Shown: positions 26,354-34,031 of the stretch, piece by piece
Layout: each line of letters starts with the position of its first letter
Position numbering within the stretch: position 1 is the stretch's first letter
Assembly: GCA_035651755.1 (NCBI GenBank)
Contig: DASRFA010000060.1
Coordinates: forward strand, 1 to 64,000
DNA: 64,000 bases
DNA from: DASRFA01 sp035651755
GTDB lineage: Bacteria; Desulfobacterota; Binatia; UBA12015
Reading direction: 5' to 3'
Notes under the pieces: generated by a model
The model's input: only the letters and a program-made list of their open reading frames with translations
The model's database searches: none
What the model was told of the DNA's origin: nothing
Made by a program: the position numbers and the translations under genes

Positions 26354-27634
26354 CTAGCGCGCTTCGTCCCAGCCGGCCGCGATCGCCCGGCCGATCGCCT
26401 CGCCGAGGAGCTCGTTGCCGCGCGCGCTCACGTGGCAGCACGTGTCGACGTAGAGCGGCTCCGGGACGTCGCGAAAGACGAGCGTCAAGTCGGTGAAGGC
26501 GACGCCGTGCGCGCGGAGCTCGTGGCCGCGCTTCGCGAAGACGGGCAAGCCCGCGGCCACGTACCGGCCCGCGGGCGCATCGTCGATCGCGACCCGCCGC
26601 TCGGCGTCCGACATCGCCTTCGATCCGGCGACGTACTGGCTCGGCTGGAGGAACTGGAAGTACCGGATGCCCTCCGCCGCCGCGAGGCCCGCGAGGAGGC
26701 GCGACGAGCGCGCCCAGAGATCGGCGAGCGCCGCGATCATCTCGTCGTCGCTCGCGAAGCGGCGGCGGGGCCCGGGGACCTCGAGCTCCTCGCCCGCGAC
26801 GCGGCGGAATTCCTCGAGCGCGTCGGCGGCGGAGCGCTCGAGGCGGCGATCGCCGAGCCACCAGAGCGACGTCGCGAGCGCCGAGCGCCCGAGCGGCGGC
26901 GTTCCCAGCGCACGCGCCCAGCCCGCGCGACGCTCGCCCGCCGCGGCCAGCGCCCCGAGCGTCGCGCGCCGGCGCGGCGAGAAGTCGTTCCCGACGAGCT
27001 CCGCCCAGGCGCGCGGGAACGCTTCCGGCTGCCCGGTCGCCGCGAGCTCGGTCGGATAGATCGCGATCTCGTTGTAGCCGTCGAGCTCGATGAGAACGTC
27101 GAGCTCACCGCCGAGGGCGAGCAGATACTGGACCGCGAAGAGCTGCTGCGGCTGCTTCCAGCCCCCGAGCGCGAGCCGGCGGATCTCGAAGCGCTTGTGC
27201 GCGAGCTCCGGGATGCGGCGCATCTCGCGCTCGAGAGCGGCCGCGCCCTCGATCGAGAAGTAGAACGCGACCGATCCGCCCGTGACGCCGACGATGACGG
27301 TGTCCGGCGAACGCCGGGGCAGCGGATCGCCGTCGTCGATGAAGCCGAGCTCGTCGACCGGGAGGCGGTGCCGCGCGAGCCACGCGTCGTCGCGCCGGCC
27401 CGGCACCTGGACGTAGCCGAGGAACGGGTGCGGAAGGGCGTCGCGGGTGAGCGCACGCGCCGCCTGGTCCGCCGAGGGATCGCCGCGAGCGATCGCGTCG
27501 CGTCGCGCGCCGGCGGCCTGCCACCCGCCGCCGTCGCCGACGGGCAGCCACCGCCATGCCGCGCGCGCCGCGACCTCGAGCGCGGCGAACGTGACGAGCG
27601 CGACGAGGGCGATGCGCGCGAGGCGTCGGAGCAC
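26354..27634 (-). CDS. membrane-anchored SGNH-hydrolase-like protein
   Basis: This is a 426-residue protein with an N-terminal hydrophobic anchor (about 6-25), so the rest is probably periplasmic. SGNH-type blocks are present in divergent form: VGVTGGSVAF (115-124, Ser121 in the nucleophile place), LIELDGYNEIAIYP as the block III strand, and a C-terminal DTCCHVSARGNELLGEAI block with Asp and His. Proteins of this form are common beside polysaccharide genes and may remove or add acyl groups. It faces the secreted paralogue pair tail to tail, with a 27-base gap. Its substrate is unknown. Confidence 0.8.
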   Translation of the reverse strand: MLRRLARIALVALVTFAALEVAARAAWRWLPVGDGGGWQAAGARRDAIARGDPSADQAARALTRDALPHPFLGYVQVPGRRDDAWLARHRLPVDELGFIDDGDPLPRRSPDTVIVGVTGGSVAFYFSIEGAAALEREMRRIPELAHKRFEIRRLALGGWKQPQQLFAVQYLLALGGELDVLIELDGYNEIAIYPTELAATGQPEAFPRAWAELVGNDFSPRRRATLGALAAAGERRAGWARALGTPPLGRSALATSLWWLGDRRLERSAADALEEFRRVAGEELEVPGPRRRFASDDEMIAALADLWARSSRLLAGLAAAEGIRYFQFLQPSQYVAGSKAMSDAERRVAIDDAPAGRYVAAGLPVFAKRGHELRAHGVAFTDLTLVFRDVPEPLYVDTCCHVSARGNELLGEAIGRAIAAGWDEAR

Positions 27635-27870
27635 GGCGACCGCGAAGGTCTACGCGAGCGACGTCGACCGCACCAGGCCGGTGCCGCCGGTTCCTATGGC
27701 TCCCGGGTCACGTCCGCCGGCACCGCGCCCGCCACGGCGTCGAGTCGGCGAACTCGGCCGGCGTGAGCACGAGCGGCTCGGGAGCGGCGAGTTCGCCCTC
27801 CATACCACCGTCCGCAGGCGCGAGCACCGTCATCCCTTCGCACGGGAGCGGGTCGCGACGGCCGCGGGAC

Positions 27871-29727
27871 TCAGTCGATCTCGGCGATCCGCTGCTTGAC
27901 GCGCATGGCCGCGTGCGACCACGTCCAGCGGCTCGCCATCGCGGCGGCCGCACGCGCACCCTTCGCCGCGGCCTCCTCGCGGTTCTCGAACACGTGGCGA
28001 AGGAGCTCCGAGAGGTGCTCGGGGTCGGGGTCGGACCACGAGAAGCCGTCGTAGTACGGGCAGCGCGTGTTGTCGGCGGCGACCGTCCCGCGCACGCGCA
28101 GCAGGTAGCAGAGGCTCTCGTGCGCGAAGTCGCGGTGCGCGCCCCAGTCGGTCGCGATGGACGGGAGGCCGCACGCCATCGCCTCCATGAGCGGCATGTC
28201 CCAGCCTTCTCCGCGCGACACCGAGACGTAGCAGTCCGCCGAGCGATAGAGCGATCCGAGCTCGTGGTACGGGAAGACGCGGTTGTGGAGGAAGAGGATC
28301 CTCCCGCCGGATTCCCGCAGGCGGAGCGCGCGGATGCGATTCCGGACGTTCAGCGACGGGTCGCGATTGATCACCTTGCACACGAGCACGACCGGCTCGT
28401 TCCGCCGGAAGGTCTCGTTGAACGTGGTCAGCAGCAGATCGGGCGCCTTCCGCTCGCCCCACTCGAAGTTCGCGAGGAACACGAACTCGTCGCCGGGATT
28501 GCGGTGCGCGCGGATGCCCGGGTGGAAGTAGTCGGCGTCGACGCCGAGCGGCATGACGTAGATCGGGCGCTTCAGGCCGCAGCGGACGAAGCCGTCGCGG
28601 TTGAAGGTCGATGGCACCCACACCTCGTCCATCTGGTTCGCCTGCTCGACCCACGGGCGCGGGAAGCCGTCGACCTCGAGCATCGTGTAGCCGATCCGGT
28701 AGCGCCCGCGGTTGCGCCGGAAGACGTCGCCCTGGCCGTAGACGACCGAGACCGGCGCGCGCCAGCGCGCGGTTCGGCCGGCGATCACGTTCAGCACGTA
28801 GTCGCCGGTGTCGGGCGGCTCGGCGACCGGAAACGGCGTGCCCTTCCCGTAGACGTACGAGTAGCGGACGCGCACCCCTTCGCGATCCAGGCCCCGGAGG
28901 AGCCCGCGGCAGCTCATCGCGTAGCCGGTCGGGAAGTTCATGATCGACTGCCACGAGACGTCGTGCGTGTAGCCGGCGTGGAGCGCGCGCACCCACTTCC
29001 GGCTGAAGGTCTTGCGGCTGCGATGGAAGAGGCGCTCGAAGAGCGCGGGATCGTCGCTCGTCGAGCCGTGCTCGTGGTGGACGAGCGTCGCGGAGCCGCA
29101 GCACACGACCCGGAACCCCGCGCGGCGCGCGCGCAGGCAGTAGTCGGTGTCCTCGAAGTACGACTCGTAGTCGAGCGCCAGGCCGCCGATCGCGTCGAGA
29201 ACCTCCCGCTTCAGGTACGCGCACGCGAAGACGATGCCCTGCACGTCGCGGTCGCTCGCGTATTGATTGACGTCGGGCTCGAGCGAGCCGATCTGCTGGC
29301 CCCAGCAGGTGTCGGGAAGGATCACCGTACCCGCGTGCAGCAGGCGACCGTCGGGCAGCACGAGCCGACAGCCGACGACGCCGACCTCGGGCGCGGAGTG
29401 CGCCGTCCGCCGAAGCGCCTCGAGCCAGCCGACGTGCCGGACCTCGATGTCGTTGTTCAGGAGGAGGACGTCGCTCGCCGGGTCGGCCGCGGCGATGCCC
29501 GCGTTGTTGCCGCGGACGAACCCGAGGTTCTCGGGGTTCCGGATCGTCCGGACCCAGTCGATCTCGCGCAGGCGGCCGGGCGTCTCGTCGGTGCTGCCGT
29601 TGTCGACGACGAGGACGTCGACGTCGCTCAGCTCGGTGAAGCGCCGGATGGACGTCAGGCAGCGTTCGGTCAGGCTCCAGCGGTTCCAGGCGAGGACGAC
29701 GATCGTGACGCGGCGGCTCGGCGTCAT
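27871..29727 (-). CDS. bifunctional GT2-GT4 glycosyltransferase
   Basis: This 618-residue protein has two catalytic domains. Residues 1 to about 270 are GT-A (family 2): VTIVVLAWNR, VVDNGSTDETPG (40-51), NPENLGFVRGNNAG, LLLNNDIEV (88-96) and the YFEDTDYCLRARRAGF motif that positions the base. Residues about 290-618 are GT-B (family 4), with VPSTFNRDGF, YVMPLGVD and the EX7E motif in GEGWDMPLMEAMACG. The start MTPSRR makes a 4-base ATGA overlap with the upstream small gene; the longer frame to 29973 is Arg/Ala-rich and antisense-like. Fusions of this kind add two sugars in turn, or one sugar with the second domain acting on the product. It may act in glycan or protein glycosylation. Confidence 0.9.
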   Translation of the reverse strand: MTPSRRVTIVVLAWNRWSLTERCLTSIRRFTELSDVDVLVVDNGSTDETPGRLREIDWVRTIRNPENLGFVRGNNAGIAAADPASDVLLLNNDIEVRHVGWLEALRRTAHSAPEVGVVGCRLVLPDGRLLHAGTVILPDTCWGQQIGSLEPDVNQYASDRDVQGIVFACAYLKREVLDAIGGLALDYESYFEDTDYCLRARRAGFRVVCCGSATLVHHEHGSTSDDPALFERLFHRSRKTFSRKWVRALHAGYTHDVSWQSIMNFPTGYAMSCRGLLRGLDREGVRVRYSYVYGKGTPFPVAEPPDTGDYVLNVIAGRTARWRAPVSVVYGQGDVFRRNRGRYRIGYTMLEVDGFPRPWVEQANQMDEVWVPSTFNRDGFVRCGLKRPIYVMPLGVDADYFHPGIRAHRNPGDEFVFLANFEWGERKAPDLLLTTFNETFRRNEPVVLVCKVINRDPSLNVRNRIRALRLRESGGRILFLHNRVFPYHELGSLYRSADCYVSVSRGEGWDMPLMEAMACGLPSIATDWGAHRDFAHESLCYLLRVRGTVAADNTRCPYYDGFSWSDPDPEHLSELLRHVFENREEAAAKGARAAAAMASRWTWSHAAMRVKQRIAEID

Positions 29728-30128
29728 GTGGCGGCGGTGCGCCGGAGCCGCTGCCACAGGCGCGGCAGCTCGACGGCGACGGTCGCGGGCTTCAAGAGCG
29801 TCGTCTCGTCCCAGTCCTCGAGCACGTCGAGCTGGCACCCCACGCCCGCGAGGGCGTCCGGGTCCCGGCCGAGGACCGCGACCAGCGCCGGCGGCAGGTG
29901 GTCGGCGAGCGCGAGCAGGCGCGCACGCGCGGCCGCGAGCTGCGCCTCGAGCTCCTGCGCGCGCGACTTCCAATAGAGGAGATCGCCCTCGTTCGGATCT
30001 TCCGCCCCGCGCAGCGCGTCAACGACTCGCTCATCGCTCCGATGCGGGGCGGGCACGACGCCCGCGACGTGCGGGCGGCCCGGCGAGGCGCTCCGCGACG
30101 CTCCCCGCTCCGCGGCATCCGGTCGCAT
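29724..30128 (-). CDS. hypothetical protein, coiled-coil-like
   Basis: This is a 134-residue protein with no family I recognise. I chose the ATG at 30128 (MRPDAAERG); the frame extends to 30305 without better signals. The centre (YWKSRAQELEAQLAAARARL) is a short predicted coiled coil, followed by a LGRDPDALAGVGCQLDVLED segment. Its stop overlaps the start of the GT2-GT4 gene by four bases, so the two are made together, and it may be a partner or regulator of that enzyme. No signal peptide or membrane segment is visible. Confidence 0.6.
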   Translation of the reverse strand: MRPDAAERGASRSASPGRPHVAGVVPAPHRSDERVVDALRGAEDPNEGDLLYWKSRAQELEAQLAAARARLLALADHLPPALVAVLGRDPDALAGVGCQLDVLEDWDETTLLKPATVAVELPRLWQRLRRTAAT

Positions 30129-30206
30129 CGCGATCCATTGCCGCGAAGCCCGTCGCTTTTCAACCGGCACTGCGCTTCGGGCTCGCCGAGCGCGGCGCGT
30201 CGCCCG

Positions 30207-30236
30207 TCGAAATGCGCAAAATGCGCCACGTAGAAT
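30207..30236 (+). promoter_or_regulatory. possible sigma-70-type promoter
   Basis: TCGAAA at 30207-30212 and TAGAAT at 30231-30236 are separated by 18 bases, a fair but weak match to -35 and -10 boxes. They lie about 110 bases before the plus-strand gene at 30344. The sequence between the boxes holds the small repeat GCGCA-AAA-TGCGC. It would be the promoter for that gene. The call is weak in a high-GC genome. Confidence 0.3.
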
Positions 30237-30343
30237 CCCGCTCGCACTTAAGGGATTGCGCGGAGGCGTCCGAATCTGGCAGGCAGACGAGCGCGTCGCG
30301 GACACCCGCGACGGGAGGAACCATCGCGAAGGAGTCTTGGGGG

Positions 30344-30808
30344 ATGTCGGTGAAGTCGGAGGCTCGGAGGACCCGTGCGCGGGCGATGCGCACCCTGATC
30401 GCGGCCGGAGCGTTGCTCGCGGCCCCGGGGATCGCCCGAGCGGAGCGGGTCAACTTGTTGGGGACCGTGATCGACTCGGTGGGTCGACCGGTGGTGGGTG
30501 TGGAGATCCAGATCCTGGACCAGACGGGGCGTACGGTCGCACACGCCGTTTCCGGCGACCGCGGCCGGTACAAGATCCGGTGCGTCGAGACGGGATCGTA
30601 CGGCGTGCGTCTCGTTCCGGGCGAAAATGGCGTCCTGGGACGCACCGTCCCGATGTCGCTGACCGACGACGGCCGGCGCATCGACTGGACCGTGGACCCG
30701 TCGCGTCCGGCGCTGCCGCGTCCGATCGGATTCGGCGGCAGGTGCGATCGCACGGCGATCGCCGCGGCGGATTCCGTCCCGAGCTTGCTCGGCCAGCGAC
30801 TGGGTTGA
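30344..30808 (+). CDS. small secreted protein with carboxypeptidase-regulatory-like domain
   Basis: This is a 154-residue exported protein. The ATG at 30344 has a good ribosome binding site, AAGGAG at 30329-30334. A second Met 14 residues in (MRTLIAAGALL) begins the signal peptide proper, which ends near ARAE. The mature part opens with VNLLGTVIDSVGRPVVGVEI, then DQTGRTVAHAVSGDRGRYKI, the pattern of a CarboxypepD_reg or SdrB-like beta-sandwich of about 70 residues. These domains usually serve as surface or periplasmic modules, not enzymes. The remaining C-terminal stretch (DPSRPALPRP to the end) is unstructured-looking. A strong terminator hairpin follows the stop, so it is probably transcribed alone. 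Confidence 0.82.
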   Translation: MSVKSEARRTRARAMRTLIAAGALLAAPGIARAERVNLLGTVIDSVGRPVVGVEIQILDQTGRTVAHAVSGDRGRYKIRCVETGSYGVRLVPGENGVLGRTVPMSLTDDGRRIDWTVDPSRPALPRPIGFGGRCDRTAIAAADSVPSLLGQRLG

Positions 30809-30816
30809 TCGTTCGC

Positions 30817-30848
30817 GTGGCGTGACGGCCGGTCCGTCACGCCACCTT
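30817..30848 (+). terminator. hairpin terminator
   Basis: A perfect 12-base stem, GTGGCGTGACGG (30817-30828) and CCGTCACGCCAC (30834-30845), has a 5-base loop and is followed by CTTT. It starts nine bases after the stop of the small secreted protein gene. The T-run is short, so termination may be partial. Confidence 0.75.
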
Positions 30849-30882
30849 TCGCGCGCATCGCGGCGTGTGTCACGTTTGCCGC

Positions 30883-31296
30883 ATGCTGCGTCTCGTCTTC
30901 GCGCTCGCGGTGGCGGTCTGGCTGGGGAGCGTCGTCTGCGTCTCGTTCATCGTCACGCCGGCGGCTCACGGGACGTTCCCCACGCCCGAGGCGCGCCGGT
31001 TCCTGCGCCCGATCTTCCCGCGCTACTACCGGCTCGGGCTCGGATGCGGCATCGCCGCGCTCGCCGCGGTCCTGCTCGGCCGGTCCGGGCTGCCTCAGGA
31101 GGAGCTGGTGCGGCTCACGGCTCCGGTCGCGATCGCGATGCTGACGACGATCGGCGGCGACCTCCTCCTGCCGCGCCTTCGCGAAACCGATCGGACCAGC
31201 CCCGGCTTCGAGCGGCTCCACCTGGCGTCGACCATGCTGAACACCACGACGCTCGCCGCCCTTGCGCTTGCCGTCGCGGCCGCGGTTGCGCGCTGA
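30883..31296 (+). CDS. DUF4149-like small membrane protein
   Basis: This is a 137-residue protein with four hydrophobic helices. MLRLVFALAVAVWLGSVV opens the first, followed by the conserved FIVTPAAHGTFPTPEARRFLRPIFPRYY region with its small-residue and FPxYY motif. This agrees with the DUF4149/TMEM205-like family of unknown function, whose members are about 130-160 residues long. The GTG at 30865 would add six residues (MCHVCR). It is separated from the next gene by about 75 bases. Nothing in the sequence indicates a substrate. Confidence 0.78.
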   Translation: MLRLVFALAVAVWLGSVVCVSFIVTPAAHGTFPTPEARRFLRPIFPRYYRLGLGCGIAALAAVLLGRSGLPQEELVRLTAPVAIAMLTTIGGDLLLPRLRETDRTSPGFERLHLASTMLNTTTLAALALAVAAAVAR

Positions 31297-31370
31297 GCTC
31301 GACGCCGGTCGCCGTCCGGCCGCGCTCGCTCAAGTTCCGCCGCGGGCCCGTCGAAGATGATTCCGGGACG

Positions 31371-31754
31371 ATGGCGGACTCGGAGAAGCGGAGACGGGGC
31401 ATCGCGACGTCGGCGTCGCGCCGGAGCCTGCTGCGCGCGCTCGGAACGGGCGGCGCGGCCGCGGCCGCGCTCGTCGCGGCCGGCCCTGCGAGGGCGGCGA
31501 CGCGGCTGCCGCTCGTGCACCCGCCGGTGAGCACGCAGAAGATCGTCTACCGCTTCACGACGCGGAAGCGCCGGGCTTGCAAGGCGTGCCGCGTCCACCA
31601 CCGCTACGTCGTCGCGTCGACCGTGCAGGCGCTCGACAACGACCGCGCGCACCCGGGCTGCAACTGTCCGATCATCCGCCAGCGGATCACGATCGGCGAG
31701 TTCACGCGGCTCTTTCCGACCGGCGGCGGCATCGTCGACCTGAGAAAGCTGTAG
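31371..31754 (+). CDS. TAT-exported small Cys protein
   Basis: This 127-residue protein has a twin-arginine signal: RRSLLRALGTGGAAAAALVA (17-36), ending near ARAAT. The mature part of about 85 residues carries four Cys in two pairs, CKAC (Cys70, Cys73) and CNC (Cys97, Cys99), plus His76 and His77. That is a plausible metal- or cofactor-binding set, and TAT export of a folded, metal-loaded protein fits. I recognise no family. It follows the DUF4149-like gene by about 75 bases and is followed by a long perfect inverted repeat. Confidence 0.75.
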   Translation: MADSEKRRRGIATSASRRSLLRALGTGGAAAAALVAAGPARAATRLPLVHPPVSTQKIVYRFTTRKRRACKACRVHHRYVVASTVQALDNDRAHPGCNCPIIRQRITIGEFTRLFPTGGGIVDLRKL

Positions 31755-31766
31755 GAGGCGAGCGAA

Positions 31767-31894
31767 GGGAGGGCTCCGGAAGGGGGATAGTCGCCGTGAT
31801 CGGTATCAAGCGGCGTTATGCGGGGTGCGGGAGAAGAACCGTGCCCGCGGCCGAGGCGTTCACAGCGCCGCGGCTCCCCTTCCGGAGCCCTCCC
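31767..31894. repeat. perfect 19-base inverted repeat with a 90-base spacer
   Basis: The left arm 31767-31785 (GGGAGGGCTCCGGAAGGGG) is the exact reverse complement of the right arm 31876-31894. The spacer of 90 bases holds its own smaller complementary pieces, such as CCGCGGC and GCCGCGG. Five T residues (31900-31904) follow soon after the right arm. It could be an unusual terminator for the TAT-protein gene, a structured RNA, or the ends of a small non-autonomous element. No transposase or flanking direct repeat was found. Confidence 0.85.
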
Positions 31895-31991
31895 GCCCGT
31901 TTTTCCGGTCGGTCGCTCGGAACCGGAAGCCGGCACGCGAGGGCGCCGCCGCGCGTTTTGGGCGATGCCGAGAACCTCGTAGGCAGTTCCG

Positions 31992-33206
31992 ATGCCGAGA
32001 TCCCAGCGCGCCGGCCGCTCACGCCCGGCTCCTCGAGCCGCTTCCGAGAAGATCGCCACGGCGGTCGTGGCGAGCGTCGCGCCGGCGCCGCTCGCACCCC
32101 GCGCGGTGCAGCGCGAGTTCCGCGCGCTGCTAGCGGCCGGCGTGCCGGTGCGTCCGTCCGGCCGCGCGAGCAAGGACCCTTCCAAGCTGCTCCGCACCCG
32201 TTATCTGCCGACGGCTCTCATCGAGCTCTTCGGAACGCGCTTCTACCTGAGCGACTACTTCCAGACGCCGGATCTCCGCTTCTTCGTCGCCTACGTCGTC
32301 CAGCGGCGACCCGGCGCGCGCGCGCCCGAGATCCATCCGCGGATCGTCTACAAGGACGGGTCGCTCGTCTGGCGGTCGGCGTCTCATCTCGTGTCCTCGC
32401 CCGACGAGTTCTGGGTCGGGAAGGGCGACGTCCGCACCGTGAAGGTCGGAAGGGACGAGTGGGTGAAGTCGGTCGAGTCCACCACCGACCTGCCGCTCGA
32501 GATGCAGACGGCGCTCGAGGTCGTGTCGCGCCGCACAGTGCGGGTGCGCGACGAGAAGGAAGCGCTGCACCTGGTGCTGCGGAACGCGCCGCCGGACCGG
32601 ATGCAGGCCTACCGCGACTTCACGGCGCCCCGCCGGCGCGCGGCGGCCGACCCGCGCAACCTGATTCACGGCGGTCGCCGCGTCGCGCTCCTGCGCGACA
32701 AGGCGGACCCTTCCTCGCTCGTGATCGTGCCGGGCTACGAGCCCGATTTCCGGCGCGGGATCCTCGAGCGCGCCGAGTCCACGAGCGTCCTCTACTGCGG
32801 CCGGATCGAGCGCTTTCGCATCGTTTCCGTGAACCGCAGGATCCAGTGGCTGTTCTTCTCCGGGCCGCGGCAGGTGTGGATCATCCCGCCGCAGGCGACG
32901 ACGACCGATCTATCGACCTTCGGCGTGCGAACGGTGGACGTCGTCGTCGACGAGGAGATCTGCTGTCCGGGCTTCGAGTACCACTTCTACGACCGCTCCG
33001 AGGATCCGCCGGTGCTCGTGAGCCAGATCCCGCCCGGCTTCGCCGGCCCTGCCGCGCCGACCGACCCCGACCGCGCCGACGCCGCCCCGTGGCTCGACCG
33101 GCTCCCCCTGGTCCGTGCCTTCCGACGCCGAGTGCTCGGCGCGCACGCTGGAGGGCGCGTCAAGCTGCTCGCACGAGGTCGAGGAGCTCCGGGATCCGGC
33201 GGATGA
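31992..33206 (+). CDS. hypothetical protein, 404 residues
   Basis: I do not recognise this protein. It has no signal peptide or membrane helix, is basic at both ends, and reads as a globular alpha/beta protein in the middle. Visible landmarks are RTRYLPTALIELFGTRFYLSDYFQ-like text near residues 68-92, the segment VQRRPGARAPEIHPRIVYKDGS, a tract PGYEPDFRRGILERA and a DEEICCPGFEYHFYDR motif with two adjacent Cys near residue 325. The C-terminal 50 residues are Arg/Pro-rich. It is codon-typical for its neighbours and has no obvious operon partner. Its 3' end overlaps the HAD gene on the other strand by 47 bases. Function is unknown. Confidence 0.75.
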   Translation: MPRSQRAGRSRPAPRAASEKIATAVVASVAPAPLAPRAVQREFRALLAAGVPVRPSGRASKDPSKLLRTRYLPTALIELFGTRFYLSDYFQTPDLRFFVAYVVQRRPGARAPEIHPRIVYKDGSLVWRSASHLVSSPDEFWVGKGDVRTVKVGRDEWVKSVESTTDLPLEMQTALEVVSRRTVRVRDEKEALHLVLRNAPPDRMQAYRDFTAPRRRAAADPRNLIHGGRRVALLRDKADPSSLVIVPGYEPDFRRGILERAESTSVLYCGRIERFRIVSVNRRIQWLFFSGPRQVWIIPPQATTTDLSTFGVRTVDVVVDEEICCPGFEYHFYDRSEDPPVLVSQIPPGFAGPAAPTDPDRADAAPWLDRLPLVRAFRRRVLGAHAGGRVKLLARGRGAPGSGG

Positions 33207-33891
33207 CGTGATGCGGCCGCGCGCCGTCGGCCGGCGGCGGTCTGTCGTCGCGGTGCCAGAGGAGGACGGAGCGCATCCCGATCTGGTTCGCGCCGAGGAC
33301 GTCCTGGGCGAGGGTGTCGCCGACGAAGAGCGCCTCCTCGGGCTCGCAGCCGGCGCGGTCGAGCGCGATCCGGAAGATCCCGTGGTCGGGCTTGCACGAG
33401 CGAGCGGCCTCGCTCGAGAGGAGCGAGTCGAAACGCGGCCGGAGCTCGCCGAGGTCGATCAGGTGGTGCAGGTCGGCCTCGTCGATGTTGCTCACGATGC
33501 CGAGGTGGAGCCCTGCGTCGCGGAGCGCCGCCAGGGTCTCGTGGACGCCCTCGCGCAGCCGGAAGTCGCGCGCGCGGTTGGCGTGCTGGACCTGGAAGTA
33601 GAACGCGACGTCCTCGTTCGAGAGCTCGACGCCGAGCTCTCGCCCGAGCGCGCGCAGCGAATCGGCGAAGAAGTCCTCGTGCAGGTAGTACGGGCGCGCG
33701 AGGTAGTCGCGGAAGACCGCCCCGGTCGCGCGGCGCTGCGCGCGCGCGAGCTCGGCCGGCGTCGCCTCGATCCCGAGCCTGTCCGCGAGCGCCAGCACGC
33801 TCTCGAGCTGCCCGCGCGCGAGGTCGGCGTAGTCGAAGAGCGTGCCGCCGAAGTCGAAGAGGACCGCGCGGGTTTGCGCTCCCACCGCCAT
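33160..33891 (-). CDS. HAD-family hydrolase (subfamily IA)
   Basis: This is a 243-residue protein beginning MAVGAQTRAVLFDFGGTLFD. All HAD blocks are visible: motif I DFGGT (nucleophile Asp13), motif II SNIDE, motif III Lys in CKPDHGIF and motif IV VGDTLAQDV. The cap between motifs I and II is the helical C1 type. The residue normally acting as general acid (second Asp of DxDxT) is Gly15, a change also seen in some HAD proteins that have weak or special phosphatase activity. The frame continues upstream past this start, but the N-terminal extension is an Arg-rich antisense artefact. The substrate is unknown. Confidence 0.88.
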   Translation of the reverse strand: MAVGAQTRAVLFDFGGTLFDYADLARGQLESVLALADRLGIEATPAELARAQRRATGAVFRDYLARPYYLHEDFFADSLRALGRELGVELSNEDVAFYFQVQHANRARDFRLREGVHETLAALRDAGLHLGIVSNIDEADLHHLIDLGELRPRFDSLLSSEAARSCKPDHGIFRIALDRAGCEPEEALFVGDTLAQDVLGANQIGMRSVLLWHRDDRPPPADGARPHHVIRRIPELLDLVRAA

Positions 33892-34031
33892 CCGCGGCCG
33901 TAAACCACGCGCGCCGGCACCCGGCAATGCGCGCGGCCGACGGACCGGTACGCGCCGGCACGCCAGAGGACGCGCGTTGCGCCCGCCCGAACGGCGAGCC
34001 ATGGGTTGCGATCCCGGGGATCCGCCGTCCG

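Noticed and set aside
27635..27870. Possible small gene between the SGNH-like and GT2-GT4 genes
   Set aside because: The frames here are shadows with no start signals or typical composition, and no structure stands out.
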